Positions 1 through 8,969 of a DNA stretch of 64,000 nucleotides are shown in pieces. Source of the DNA: Pseudomonas argentinensis (lineage in GTDB: Bacteria; Pseudomonadota; Gammaproteobacteria; Pseudomonadales; Pseudomonadaceae). Within the stretch, counting starts at the first letter, position 1, and each line of letters begins with the position of its first letter. The DNA lies in the NCBI RefSeq assembly GCF_001839655.2, contig NZ_CP056087.1, positions 992,001 to 1,056,000 of the forward strand, given 5' to 3'. Below the pieces are notes generated by a model. It was given only the letters and a program-made list of their open reading frames with translations. It ran no database searches and had not been told where the DNA came from. Position numbers and translations under genes: made by a program.

Positions 1-1505
1 TTCTGCTCGGCCTTGCGCACCAGTTGCAGGCCACAGGACTGTGCGTGGGGGGCGATCAGCTCGATGCCCATCTGCGTGCCGCCACCGCGTACCTGGCGGA
101 TCCAGCGCACCACGGCGACGCTCCAGCCCTGCTGGGGATTGTCGCGGATGCCGAGAATCTCGCCGGCCTGCAGCTGGCTGGGCACTTCCTTGGGCCACGA
201 CAGGCAGTAGCCACCGGGGCTGTGGTTGACGATGGCCAGCACGAAGGTCGGATAGCTTTCCCCGGTACCCGCTTGCGCTTCCTGCTCGCCGGCGGGCTTG
301 GGGTATTCGATCTCCTCGAAGGGCAGGCCATTGTCCCAATCGTTGACCCGGCGTGCATCGTGGGCGCTGGCCCATACATCGGGCTCACCGCTCAGCGGCT
401 TGAACGAGGCGGTGGTGTCGACCTGCTGTTTGAGAATTTCGCTGAACGCGCGGCCATTGGCCAGGTAGTAGTTCAGGGCGCTCATGCCGATGCACAGGGT
501 CATGCTGCCGGTACCCTGGGTTCGCTGGAAGGTGCGCTCGGAGATATCGCCCCAGGCCGCGGTGGCGTGCTGCAGCATGTCCACGCTGAAGCCTTCGGGC
601 ACCGGCAGGCGCGAGCGGGGACGGTCTTCGGGGGGCAACGCCAGGTGATCCTTGATGGCGTTGACCAGCGGGGTCGGGTCGATACCCAGGGCGCCCTGCA
701 GCTCGCTCGGCTGGAACAGCGAGGTGTAGCGGGGTGGGCCATCCAGCTGCGGTGCCACGGCGAAGATGCTGCTCGGCTGGCCGCCGGCCTGCAGGTTGAC
801 CAGCGTGCTCCAGGCCTCCAGCGCTTCGGCGAGGCGGGCGATGGCGCTCTGGCGCATTTGGTTGCAGCGCGAGCAACCGATCAGCAGGGCGACGATATAG
901 CCCTGCTCGACGCTCAACCCTTGAGTATGGCGGGCCAGCGGGTCGCGGATCACCACCTTGTGCAGCTCGTGGCGCCGGGCAATCAGGTACAGCTGGTGAA
1001 GCTCCAGCCAGAGGCCTTCGGGCACCGGGCAATACAACTGGCTGGTGCGGATCAGCGGGCCGTTGAGGCTGTGCACGGCCCGCTGCAGGGCCATGCCGAG
1101 CAGCGCGTTGCGCTCGCGATTCGGCTGCGCGGCCAGGCGCGAAATGATCAGCTTGTAGCCGATGGCCAGGTGGTTCTGCAGCGCCTGGCAGAGGTTGGCG
1201 ACCTTGCGTGGGCGCTCATCGAGCACGATGGCCTGGTTGAGGAAGTGGCGCTCCAGGTGCTGGCAGACGAAATACACTTCTGGGCGCAGCAGCTCGAGCA
1301 GCTGGATGCGGTTGTCCGACGGGGTCAGCAACTGGTTGAGCTCGATCAGCGCCTGGTACAGCTGCCGGGCGGTTTCGCCAAGGTTGGCCTTGGGCAGGCC
1401 GGCGATCCAGCGTTTGAGGTCGCGTGGCGTGGCGTCGCAGAAAGTCAGGCCCTGCTTGGTCGGCGTCGGGACGCGGAGCAAAAGGTGGGGGCTCTGTTTA
1501 TCCAT
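1..1505 (-). CDS. PilZ-like domain protein, 3' end cut by the window edge
   Basis: An uninterrupted minus-strand frame runs from an ATG at 1505 (protein begins MDKQSPHLLLRVPTPTKQGL) off the left edge, giving about 501 residues without a stop. The first 350 or so residues are helical with no motif I recognise. The last visible part (about residues 420 to 495) looks like a PilZ barrel, with NHSPGG matching the N/D-x-S-x-x-G half of the c-di-GMP signature. I see no clear RxxxR half, so c-di-GMP binding is inference. From memory it occupies the place of PAO1 PA4958, beside fimX (PA4959). It lies 129 bp downstream of psd on the same strand. A role in c-di-GMP signalling or surface motility is plausible but not shown. 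Confidence 0.8.
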   Translation of the reverse strand, partial: MDKQSPHLLLRVPTPTKQGLTFCDATPRDLKRWIAGLPKANLGETARQLYQALIELNQLLTPSDNRIQLLELLRPEVYFVCQHLERHFLNQAIVLDERPRKVANLCQALQNHLAIGYKLIISRLAAQPNRERNALLGMALQRAVHSLNGPLIRTSQLYCPVPEGLWLELHQLYLIARRHELHKVVIRDPLARHTQGLSVEQGYIVALLIGCSRCNQMRQSAIARLAEALEAWSTLVNLQAGGQPSSIFAVAPQLDGPPRYTSLFQPSELQGALGIDPTPLVNAIKDHLALPPEDRPRSRLPVPEGFSVDMLQHATAAWGDISERTFQRTQGTGSMTLCIGMSALNYYLANGRAFSEILKQQVDTTASFKPLSGEPDVWASAHDARRVNDWDNGLPFEEIEYPKPAGEQEAQAGTGESYPTFVLAIVNHSPGGYCLSWPKEVPSQLQAGEILGIRDNPQQGWSVAVVRWIRQVRGGGTQMGIELIAPHAQSCGLQLVRKAEQ

Positions 1506-1634
1506 CTAGCTTCGTTACTCCAGGGCCCGCATTCGAGCGATTCATTCGTTGGGGGTGCAGCGACTCTAGCAGCATCCAGCCATCATCGCAGCCTTGCCAC
1601 GCCACCGGCCGGGGCTGCGGGTCAGGGCATCGGT

Positions 1635-2486
1635 TCACTGGCCGAGCAACTGGCCCATGCGCACCGGGCTATTGGCACCCAGTTCTTCGGCCCATTTCAC
1701 CTGCTCGGGGCCGAACAGCACGATGGCCGTGGAACCCAGTTTGAAGCGGCCCAGCTCGGCGCCTTTTTCCAGGCTGATCGGCGCCCGCGCGGCTTCGTCG
1801 TAGCGCACGGTCTTCAGCTCGCGCTTGGGGGGCGTGATCAACCCGGCCCATACGGTTTCGATGGAGGCGACGATCATCGCGCCCACCAGCACCACGGCCA
1901 TCGGCCCGCGTTCGGTATCGAACAGGCACACCACGCGCTCGTTGCGGGCGAACAGCTCGGGCACGTTTTCCGCGGTGGTCTGGTTCACCGAGAACAGCCG
2001 GCCCGGCACGTAGATCATCTCGCGCAGGGTCCCGGCCAGCGGCATGTGCACGCGGTGATAGTCCTTGGGCGACAGGTACACGGTGGCGAAGTCGCCGCCC
2101 ATGAAGGGTGCGGCGCGCGCGCTGTCGCCACCCAGCAGTTCGGTCACGCTGTAACTATGGCCCTTGGCCTGGAACACCCGGCCATGTTCGATGCGGCCCA
2201 GCTGGCTGATCGCGCCGTCGGCGGGGCAGAGAATGGCGCCGGGCTGGTTGTCCAGGGGCCGCGCGCCTTCCTTGAGGGCACGGGTGAAGAAGGCGTTGAA
2301 ATGCTCGTAGGCGGTGAGGTCTTCGACCTGTGCCTCGCTCATGTCCACCTGGTACTGCTTGGCGAACCAGCCGATCAGGCGGTTCTTGAACCAGGCAGCG
2401 CGACACTCCGCGGCGCAGCCGATCAGGCGCGACAGCAGGTGGTGCGGGGTCAGGTGCTGGCTGAGGATAAACAGGCGTTCTTTCAT
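1635..2486 (-). CDS. psd: Phosphatidylserine decarboxylase proenzyme
   Basis: Converts phosphatidylserine to phosphatidylethanolamine at the inner membrane. The 283-residue protein has the normal bacterial PSD length. The LGST self-cleavage motif is at residues 250 to 253, so Ser252 should become the pyruvoyl group of the alpha chain, and the rest is the beta chain. The partner residues of the Asp-His-Ser processing triad are seen as Asp90 (CPADG) and His147 (YHRVHMP). The start gives the usual PSD N-terminus MKERLFILSQ. It follows rhdA by 63 bp on the same strand and probably shares its transcript. Identification is secure. Confidence 0.97.
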   Translation of the reverse strand: MKERLFILSQHLTPHHLLSRLIGCAAECRAAWFKNRLIGWFAKQYQVDMSEAQVEDLTAYEHFNAFFTRALKEGARPLDNQPGAILCPADGAISQLGRIEHGRVFQAKGHSYSVTELLGGDSARAAPFMGGDFATVYLSPKDYHRVHMPLAGTLREMIYVPGRLFSVNQTTAENVPELFARNERVVCLFDTERGPMAVVLVGAMIVASIETVWAGLITPPKRELKTVRYDEAARAPISLEKGAELGRFKLGSTAIVLFGPEQVKWAEELGANSPVRMGQLLGQ

Positions 2487-2549
2487 CTTTATTCCTTGGC
2501 TGCCCGGCCGTGCATGCCGGGCATATGAGAATGGACAGTCAGGTCGGGC

Positions 2550-3365
2550 TCAACGTTCGACAGGTGTGTCGGGCAGATTGCCCCACTCGCCCCAGGAGCC
2601 GGCGTAGGCCTTGACTCGCGGGTAGCCCAGGGCCTTGGCGACCAGGTAGGTGAAGCCCGAGCGGCGATGGCTCTGGCAGTGGGTGATGATTTCCTTGTCG
2701 GCGCTCAGCCCGCGCTGCGCGAGCAGTTCGGCGATGTCCTGGCGAATGCGCAGGCCACGGGCGGGATCCATGCCCGCGGTCCACTCGAAGTGGATCGCGC
2801 CGGGGATGTGCCCACCCCGAGCAGCCTGCAGTTTTTCGCCGCGGTACTCCTCGGCCGAGCGTGCATCCCAGATGGCCAGGTCGGCGGCGCCCAGGCGCGA
2901 CTGCAGGTAGCTGGCGCTGGCCGTCGGCTCTTCGCTGAGCGTCAGCGACACCGTCGTGCGTTGCGGCGCAGGCGTGTCCTGGCTCAGCGGCCGGTCTTCG
3001 GCTTCCCAGGCCGTCAGGCCGCCATTGAGAAAGTGGTAGCGCGAGTGACCGATCACGTCCAGCAGCCAGATGAACCGGCCGGCCCAGCCACCGCCCTCGT
3101 CGTCGTAGACCACGTAGGTCGCTTGTGGGTGGTGGCCCAGCTCGCTGAACAGCCTCTCGAGTTGCGCCTGGTCGGGCAGCAGGCCGGGTGCCGGCGGCTT
3201 GCCGGACTGGGTGCGTTTGCCGTCGACGAAGCGGGCGCCGGGAATGTGGCCGTCCAGATAACGCGGGTGGCTGCTCAGGTCGACCAGGATCAGCTCGGGC
3301 GCTTGCAGTCGCGGGGCGAGATCCGCCGGCTCGATGACCAGCGGCAGTTCGTCGAAGGCTGTCAT
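2550..3365 (-). CDS. rhdA: Thiosulfate sulfurtransferase (two-domain rhodanese)
   Basis: A 271-residue tandem rhodanese. The inactive N-terminal domain is about residues 10 to 125 and the catalytic C-terminal domain about 140 to 268. The persulfide-forming Cys230 sits in the loop CQSHRRSG, very close to the CQTHHRS loop known for the Azotobacter and Pseudomonas RhdA proteins. It moves sulfane sulfur from thiosulfate to thiophilic acceptors such as cyanide, and no signal peptide is seen, so it is cytoplasmic. It lies between the HDOD gene and psd, all on the minus strand, as in PAO1 PA4955 to PA4957. Confidence 0.95.
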   Translation of the reverse strand: MTAFDELPLVIEPADLAPRLQAPELILVDLSSHPRYLDGHIPGARFVDGKRTQSGKPPAPGLLPDQAQLERLFSELGHHPQATYVVYDDEGGGWAGRFIWLLDVIGHSRYHFLNGGLTAWEAEDRPLSQDTPAPQRTTVSLTLSEEPTASASYLQSRLGAADLAIWDARSAEEYRGEKLQAARGGHIPGAIHFEWTAGMDPARGLRIRQDIAELLAQRGLSADKEIITHCQSHRRSGFTYLVAKALGYPRVKAYAGSWGEWGNLPDTPVER

Positions 3366-3431
3366 ACAGGCCTCGTTGGCGGAATTAAGAGCACGATTGT
3401 AGCGCAGAAGAATGCCGGAAAACGGCGGAGC

Positions 3432-4943
3432 TCAACGCTGACGTTTGCTGAAGGTGTCCAGCGCACGCTCGATGCATTGCGTGGTTTTGGTGAAGGCCTG
3501 CACGACGGTGTCACCGATCGGCTGGCCACTCTGGTCGGCGAACAGCAGCATCACCACCCGTTCGTTGCTGGCCAGGGAGCGAATCAGCAGGTGTTCGCTG
3601 GGCAGCAGGGCTTTCAGGTCGCCGGGCAGCAGGGCGGAAAATTGCGCGATGTTGGCTGGCGTGAGGCGCAGTTGCGCGGGCTTCTGCAGCAGGCGACGCA
3701 GCACCTGGCTTTGCGCCGGGTCGAGGGTCAGGCCGCTGGCGCTGGCGGCCACGCCGGCATGCTGCTGCAGCTGCAGGCGCGTGTGGGTGCGGTCGGCGAG
3801 CAGCATCATTACCCGTGACAAGCCGGCGGCCTGCAGCGCCTGGCGGGCGCAGGTGGTGAGTTGCTGCACATTGTTGAATGCCGAAGGCTGGGCGAGCAGT
3901 TGGGTGCACAGCTGCCGCCAGTCAGCGACCTGCGGCGCCGGTGCCGGCTTGCGCGCTTGAACGTGGCGGGCATTCCACGGCCACAGCAGGGCTTCGGCGG
4001 GGTGCCAGAGACCGACGGTATCCAGTTGCCGTGCGCTGTGCGCCGCGTTCTGGTGGATCTGCTGTTGCAGGTCGGCCAGCGGCAGCTGCAGGTACAGGCT
4101 GTTGAGCCCGTGCCAGCGCCTGGTGTGGCTGCCGCTCCAGGCGTTGTGGGCCGATACGGCGATCACGTTGGCCAGCAGGATGCTGTTGGCGGGCTGGGTG
4201 AGCCAGCGCTGCAGGGCCGGATCGGCGTCCAGCTCCTGCTGCTGGCGCAACGGCTCGTCATGGCGACGCGCCAGGTACAGCGCCTTGCCCAGCAGCCGGC
4301 GGTCATCGATCAGCAGGCGATAGCCCTGAACGATCCAGGCCGGCAGCCGCCAGCGCTCGGCCAGCGCCAGGCACAAGTCGAACAGCGAAACGCCGAGCAT
4401 GTCGCGCTCGACCTTGACCGGCGGCTCGCCGTCTATCAGCACCCGTTGTTCCCAGGCTTCGAACAGATGGGGGTGGGCGGCCAGCAGGGCCCAGACCGGC
4501 GACAGGAACAGCAGGCTGCCCCAGTGGATTTCCTGCCACAGGCGCGCCAGGCGTGCGGCGAACAAGCCATTGGCCTGGTAGGCGGCGTGCTGGCTGATCA
4601 GCTGGATCTGCCGCAGGGGCAAGGGGATGTCGGCGAGCGCCCGGGCCGGTAGGCGAGCCAGCAGCTCTTCGGCGCGCTTGAGGCCCAGGCGGGTCAGTGC
4701 CGTTTCCAGGCTTTCCGCCGCTTCCCCCAGGGCGCTGCCCTTGCCGTTGGCCTCGCGCAGCACGCTGAGCACCAGCGCCGGGCTGTCCTGCATCAGGTCG
4801 GCGATTTCGCGCAGCGAGCGGCGGCTGTCGCCCAGGGCGCGGCGAACCTGCTGGTGATGATCGGTCGCGATGGGCAATAGCTGCCCGTCCAGCTGCTTGA
4901 GCCAGGCCTCGAGGGTGCGCGGTAACGGCGTGCTTGCGACCAT
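3432..4943 (-). CDS. HDOD-domain protein
   Basis: A 503-residue protein. Residues about 15 to 210 resemble the HDOD fold (an HD-like helical domain in signalling proteins) with the pattern LREIADLMQDSPALVLSVLR and later helices. The metal-binding HD residues of true phosphohydrolases are not evident, as is normal for HDOD. The C-terminal third (about 330 to 500) may be GAF-like and has no catalytic motif. It is transcribed away from motA across a 121-bp divergent region. The PAO1 counterpart by position is PA4955. Function is unknown; a regulatory role is only inference. Confidence 0.85.
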   Translation of the reverse strand: MVASTPLPRTLEAWLKQLDGQLLPIATDHHQQVRRALGDSRRSLREIADLMQDSPALVLSVLREANGKGSALGEAAESLETALTRLGLKRAEELLARLPARALADIPLPLRQIQLISQHAAYQANGLFAARLARLWQEIHWGSLLFLSPVWALLAAHPHLFEAWEQRVLIDGEPPVKVERDMLGVSLFDLCLALAERWRLPAWIVQGYRLLIDDRRLLGKALYLARRHDEPLRQQQELDADPALQRWLTQPANSILLANVIAVSAHNAWSGSHTRRWHGLNSLYLQLPLADLQQQIHQNAAHSARQLDTVGLWHPAEALLWPWNARHVQARKPAPAPQVADWRQLCTQLLAQPSAFNNVQQLTTCARQALQAAGLSRVMMLLADRTHTRLQLQQHAGVAASASGLTLDPAQSQVLRRLLQKPAQLRLTPANIAQFSALLPGDLKALLPSEHLLIRSLASNERVVMLLFADQSGQPIGDTVVQAFTKTTQCIERALDTFSKRQR

Positions 4944-5064
4944 GGGGCTGTGCCAGAATGGCTTTTTTTAGACTTAACTGACTATAGTCTGGCGTATCTC
5001 TTCCGATAAGTAGAAGGGGATTCGCGCGGTCGCCCTTTCTTTTCACCTGCTCAAGTTTCCTTCT

Positions 5065-5916
5065 ATGGCCAAAATCATCGGCATCATCGTTGTATTCGCT
5101 TGCGTACTCGGCGGTTTCGTCGCGTCCGGGGGCAAGATCATGGCATTGGTACACCCCTTCGAGGTGCTGATCATCGGCGGGGCTGCCCTGGGCGCCTTCC
5201 TGCAGTCCAACCCGGGCAGCATGTTCATGACCGTCTTCAAGAAGTCCCTGAAGATGTTCAAGTCGCGCTTCACCCACGACTATTATCTGGAAGTGCTGCG
5301 CCTGCTCTACGAGATCCTCAACAAGGCGCGTCGCGAGGGCATGATGGCCATCGAGGCCGACCTCGAAGACCCGGCGGCGAGCCCGATCTTCAGCAAGTAC
5401 CCGGCGGTGCTGGGGGACGAGCGGATGGTCGCGTTCATCTGCGATTACCTGCGCATCATGTCCTCGGGCAACATGGCGCCCCACGAGCTCGAAGGCCTGT
5501 TCGACATGGAACTGGTGGGCCTCAAGGAGGAGCTGGAGCATCCTGCCCACGCCGTGGCGAAGGTCGCCGACGGCATGCCGGCGATGGGGATCGTCGCCGC
5601 GGTACTGGGGATCGTGATCACCATGTCGATCCTGGCCGAAGCGGATAACGCCCAGATCGGTGAGAAGGTCGGTACCGCGCTGGTCGGTACCTTCCTCGGC
5701 ATTCTCGCTTCCTACGGTTTCTTCGGCCCGCTGGCCGGCGCGCTCGAACACGACGCCAAGGAAGAACTGAACGTCTACGAGGCCATCAAGGCCGGCCTGG
5801 TGGCTTCCGCCTCCGGCATGCCGCCGTCGCTGGCCGTGGAATTCTCGCGCAAGACCTTGTACCCGGCGCACCGCCCAAGCTTCAGCGAGCTTGAACAGGC
5901 CATGCGCGGAAGCTAA
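5065..5916 (+). CDS. motA: Flagellar motor stator protein MotA
   Basis: A 283-residue inner-membrane stator subunit that, with MotB, conducts ions and drives flagellar rotation. It has four hydrophobic segments: residues about 3 to 22, 30 to 50, 170 to 195 and 200 to 225. The large cytoplasmic loop between the second and third segments contains the charged region that contacts FliG. The start MAKIIGIIVVFACVLGGFVA agrees with family N-termini. The Shine-Dalgarno is weak. It is followed after 5 bp by motB, so the two are co-transcribed. Position corresponds to PAO1 PA4954. Confidence 0.97.
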   Translation: MAKIIGIIVVFACVLGGFVASGGKIMALVHPFEVLIIGGAALGAFLQSNPGSMFMTVFKKSLKMFKSRFTHDYYLEVLRLLYEILNKARREGMMAIEADLEDPAASPIFSKYPAVLGDERMVAFICDYLRIMSSGNMAPHELEGLFDMELVGLKEELEHPAHAVAKVADGMPAMGIVAAVLGIVITMSILAEADNAQIGEKVGTALVGTFLGILASYGFFGPLAGALEHDAKEELNVYEAIKAGLVASASGMPPSLAVEFSRKTLYPAHRPSFSELEQAMRGS

Positions 5917-5921
5917 GCACC

Positions 5922-6929
5922 ATGGAAAACAACCAGCCGATTATCGTCAAACGGGTCAAGAAGGTTGCCGGCGGCCATCACGGTGGCGCCTGGAAGATCG
6001 CCTTTGCCGACTTCGCCACGGCGATGATGGCCTTCTTCATGGTGATGTGGCTGATGTCCTCGGCCACCCCCGAGCAGAAAAAGCTGATTTCCGGTTACTT
6101 CAAGGATCCCATCGGCTTTTCCGAGAGTGCCAGCCCCTACGTGATCGATCTGGGTGGCTCGCCGACGCCGTCGCCGGATCGCACCCTCAACGAGCAGCCC
6201 CAGGAATCACCGGGCGACCAGGCGGATACCGAACCCAAGGACCCCGCCGAGCTGGATGCCGAGCAGGCCGAGGCCAAGGCCGAGGAAGTCGAGCGCGAGC
6301 GCCTGGAGTTGCTGTTGCAGGAGTTGCAGAACAAGGTCGAACTGGACCCGCAGTTGCAGCGCTTCAAGGATCAGATTCTCTTCGAGATCACCCAGGACGG
6401 CCTGCGCATCCAGATCGTCGATGCCGAGAACCGGCCCATGTTCGCCCTCGGCAGCGCGCAGTTGCAGCCGTATTTCGAGGACATCCTGTTTGCCCTGACC
6501 GACACCATCAAGGCGGTACCCAACAAGATCAGCATCAGTGGGCATACCGACGCCAAGCCTTTTGCCGGTGCTGGTGGCTTCGGCAACTGGGAGTTGTCGG
6601 CCAACCGCGCCAACGCGGCGCGGCGCGTGCTGGTCGCGGCGGGCTACGAAGACGCGCAGGTGGCGAGGGTGGTCGGCTATGCCTCATCGGCACTGTTCGA
6701 CCGTGACGATCCGTTCAACCCGGTCAACCGGCGTATCGATATCGTGGTGCTGAACAAGAAGGCGCAGCGCGACATCGAGGGCGAGCAGAGCGGTGGCGCG
6801 CTGGCGCCCGATCCCGCGCCGGCGGCCGGCGCCGCACCAGCCGGCGAGCCGCTGTCCAATGACCAGCTGCGAGAACGGCTGAATATCTTCGAGGATGGCG
6901 CGCTGAAGGTCGATCAGCCGGTCGAGTGA
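5922..6929 (+). CDS. motB: Flagellar motor stator protein MotB
   Basis: A 335-residue stator subunit with one transmembrane helix near residues 28 to 50. The conserved proton-accepting aspartate is Asp30 in FADFATAMMAFF. Residues about 85 to 150 form a charged Glu/Ala-rich plug and linker region. The OmpA-like peptidoglycan-binding domain spans about 160 to 285 and includes ISGHTDAKPF and the NWELSANRANAARRVL helix. The C-terminus is Ala/Pro-rich and variable. The stop codon lies inside a perfect 9-bp-arm hairpin. The gene is convergent with rsgA. Confidence 0.97.
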   Translation: MENNQPIIVKRVKKVAGGHHGGAWKIAFADFATAMMAFFMVMWLMSSATPEQKKLISGYFKDPIGFSESASPYVIDLGGSPTPSPDRTLNEQPQESPGDQADTEPKDPAELDAEQAEAKAEEVERERLELLLQELQNKVELDPQLQRFKDQILFEITQDGLRIQIVDAENRPMFALGSAQLQPYFEDILFALTDTIKAVPNKISISGHTDAKPFAGAGGFGNWELSANRANAARRVLVAAGYEDAQVARVVGYASSALFDRDDPFNPVNRRIDIVVLNKKAQRDIEGEQSGGALAPDPAPAAGAAPAGEPLSNDQLRERLNIFEDGALKVDQPVE

Positions 6930-6938
6930 TCGACCGGC
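6917..6938. terminator. Hairpin across the motB stop codon
   Basis: A perfect inverted repeat with arms GCCGGTCGA and TCGACCGGC and a 4-base loop. It includes the motB stop and lies between the convergent motB and rsgA genes. There is no T-run, so it is a stem-loop that could protect or end either transcript but is not a canonical intrinsic terminator. Confidence 0.4.
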
Positions 6939-6957
6939 GTCCCGGTGTGCTGGCCGA

Positions 6958-7989
6958 TCAGTACTCCGGTTCCGGCAGGCTGGCCAGGATGTGCCGGTAG
7001 CTGTTCATTCGCTGGGGCTGGATGCGCCCTTCTTCCAGTGCCTTGAGCAAGGCGCAGCCGGGCTCCCGATCATGCTTGCAGTCGCGGAAACGGCAATGAC
7101 CGAGCAGGTCGGCGAACTCGATGAAACCCGCCTCCACATCGTCACGGCTGACGTGGCCGAGGCCGAACTCGCGGATACCCGGTGAGTCGATCAGCTGGCC
7201 GCCGCCGGGGAAATGGAACAGTCGCGCGGTGGTGGTGGTGTGGGTGCCCTTGCCGGTCAGTTCCGACAACGCGCCGACCCGGGTGTCGACCCCCGGCAGC
7301 AGGCTGTTGACCAGCGACGACTTGCCCACCCCGGACTGGCCCACGAACACGCTGATGTTGCCATCGAGCTGTTTCTTCAGCTGGTCCATGCCGTCGCCTT
7401 CCAGCGCCGAGACTTCCAGCAGCGGATAACCCAGCTGGCGATACACGCCGAGCAGGGCGTTGAGTGCGGTTTCGTTCCCGGCATCGATCAGGTCGGCCTT
7501 GTTGAGCAGCAGCAGCGGGCGAATGCCGGCGTGCTCGGCGGCCACCAGGTAGCGGTCGATCAGGTTGGCATGGGGCTCCGGCAGCGGCGCGAAGACGATG
7601 ACGATCAGGTCGACGTTGGCCGCCACCGGCTTCAGCTGGCCGCGGGTGTCCGGGCGGCACAGTTCGGTATCACGGGGCAACTGGGCGACGATCACCCCAT
7701 TGCCCTGATTGCCCGGGCGCCACACCACGCGGTCGCCGGTGACCAGCGTCGGCAGGTTGGCGCGCAGGTAACAGCGGAACACCTGGCCGCTGAGCTCGCC
7801 GTCGGTGGCCTCGACTTCCACCTGCACGCCGAAGTGGGCGATCACCAGGCCGGTCTGCTCCGGGCCCAGGTCGCCACCTTCCAGGGTTTCCACCATGCGG
7901 GATTCGCGCTTGGCAGCGCGTGCGGCGCGCTCGCCCTGGATCTTTTCGATGCGCCAGTTTTGCCGGCGGTTGAGTTGGCGTTTGGCCAT
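6958..7989 (-). CDS. rsgA: Small-subunit ribosome biogenesis GTPase RsgA
   Basis: A 343-residue circularly permuted GTPase that helps 30S subunit maturation. The N-terminal OB-fold covers about residues 45 to 110. The G4 motif NKAD (163 to 166) comes before the P-loop GQSGVGKSS (217 to 225), and G3 is DSPG near 268. The C-terminal zinc knuckle uses Cys299, Cys304, His306 and Cys312. The basic N-terminal extension [18 protein letters not shown] is typical of the Pseudomonas protein. It is divergent from the methyltransferase gene at 8151. Confidence 0.97.
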   Translation of the reverse strand: MAKRQLNRRQNWRIEKIQGERAARAAKRESRMVETLEGGDLGPEQTGLVIAHFGVQVEVEATDGELSGQVFRCYLRANLPTLVTGDRVVWRPGNQGNGVIVAQLPRDTELCRPDTRGQLKPVAANVDLIVIVFAPLPEPHANLIDRYLVAAEHAGIRPLLLLNKADLIDAGNETALNALLGVYRQLGYPLLEVSALEGDGMDQLKKQLDGNISVFVGQSGVGKSSLVNSLLPGVDTRVGALSELTGKGTHTTTTARLFHFPGGGQLIDSPGIREFGLGHVSRDDVEAGFIEFADLLGHCRFRDCKHDREPGCALLKALEEGRIQPQRMNSYRHILASLPEPEY

Positions 7990-8070
7990 GGGGCTTCCGA
8001 GTCGTGCTGCGCTTGAAATGGCAGCGAGTCTAGCACGCCTGATGGGGCGGCAATTCGTCGATGCCGGGCG

Positions 8071-8099
8071 CCTCTGACAACGCAGGTAGTTTTTAGAGG
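8071..8099 (-). repeat. Solo end of an intergenic repeat family
   Basis: Read on the minus strand this stretch contains AAAACTACCTGCGTTG, which also forms the right end of the full repeat at 61470..61766 (exact over the 18 bases CAACGCAGGTAGTTTTTA on the plus strand) and, with changes, the left end of the repeat at 16002..16188. Here it is bounded by a small CCTCT/AGAGG inverted repeat and nothing else of the larger element is seen. It lies in the divergent region between rsgA and the methyltransferase gene. Confidence 0.55.
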
Positions 8100-8150
8100 T
8101 GCCCGGCCGGCGCTAGACTGTCCGCCCATCCTCAAACGAGCCAGGTCGGC

Positions 8151-8942
8151 ATGGCTGCTTCCTATCGTGCATTGCACCGCCTGGGCGAACGCTATCCCGC
8201 CTTATCGGCCTTGCTTATCCAACTGGTGGTCACCCTGGTCATGGGCGTGGCGATCATTGTCGCTGCCCGGCTGTTCGAGTGGCGTGCCAGTCCTTTGACC
8301 GCCGGTTTGCTGCACGGCCTGCTCTGCGCCTGCCTGGCGCGCTGGCTGGGCCTGTCACGCTGGTGGTGGTGCCTGAACCTGCTGTTCGTGCCAGGGTTGC
8401 TGCTGGCCATTGGCGCGCCCTTGCCCTCCTGGCTGTTCCTGCTCGGGTTTGTGCTGTTGTTGTTGCTCAACTGGAACAGTTTTGGCGAGCGCGTGCCGCT
8501 CTACCTGACCGGCGCCGGTACGCGCCATGAACTGGCGCGCCTGCTCGAGACCCGAGGCCAGCGCTTCGGCTTCGTCGACCTGGGCTGCGGCCCGGCCGGT
8601 ACCTTGCTGTGGCTGGCGCGGCGTTTTCCCCAGGCGCAGTTCACCGGGGTGGAAACCGCGCCGCTGTCCTTCGCCATCGCCTGGCTGCGTTGCCTCGGCC
8701 AGCGCAATTGCCGGATTCGCTACCAGAACCTGTGGCGCACCGAGCTGGGCGCCATCGACGTGGCCTACTGCTTTCTGTCGCCCGCGCCCATGCCCGCGCT
8801 CTGGGACAAGGCCCGTGTCGAGCTGCCGAAAGGTGCCTGGTTGATCAGCAATACCTTCGAGATTCCCGGCGTGGCGCCGCAGCGTGTGGTGGAACTCAGG
8901 GACTGGCGCGATTCACGCCTGCTGCTCTGGGAGATTGGCTAG
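8151..8942 (+). CDS. Membrane-anchored class I SAM-dependent methyltransferase-like protein
   Basis: A 263-residue protein. Residues about 15 to 115 hold three or four hydrophobic helices. The C-terminal half is a Rossmann methyltransferase fold with the SAM motif FVDLGCGPAG (about 140) and the acidic strand end GVETAP (about 165). The motif-IV region is DVAYCFLSPAPM. Substrate is unknown. The gene stands alone between rsgA and orn, with a TAGACT sequence about 30 bp upstream that could be a -10 element. The fold is secure; the reaction is not. Confidence 0.8.
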   Translation: MAASYRALHRLGERYPALSALLIQLVVTLVMGVAIIVAARLFEWRASPLTAGLLHGLLCACLARWLGLSRWWWCLNLLFVPGLLLAIGAPLPSWLFLLGFVLLLLLNWNSFGERVPLYLTGAGTRHELARLLETRGQRFGFVDLGCGPAGTLLWLARRFPQAQFTGVETAPLSFAIAWLRCLGQRNCRIRYQNLWRTELGAIDVAYCFLSPAPMPALWDKARVELPKGAWLISNTFEIPGVAPQRVVELRDWRDSRLLLWEIG

Positions 8943-8969
8943 AATGGCGGCTCTATAGAGGAGCGCAGC

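Noticed and set aside
24..2528. A long plus-strand open frame of 834 codons opposite the PilZ-like gene and psd
   Set aside because: It is the antisense shadow of GC-rich coding sequence. The minus strand holds a complete psd with all catalytic residues and a family-like upstream gene.
4303..5871. A minus-strand open frame across motA and the HDOD gene start
   Set aside because: It reads antisense through motA and out of frame through the HDOD gene. The composition is rich in Arg/His/Asp as in shadows of GC-rich genes.
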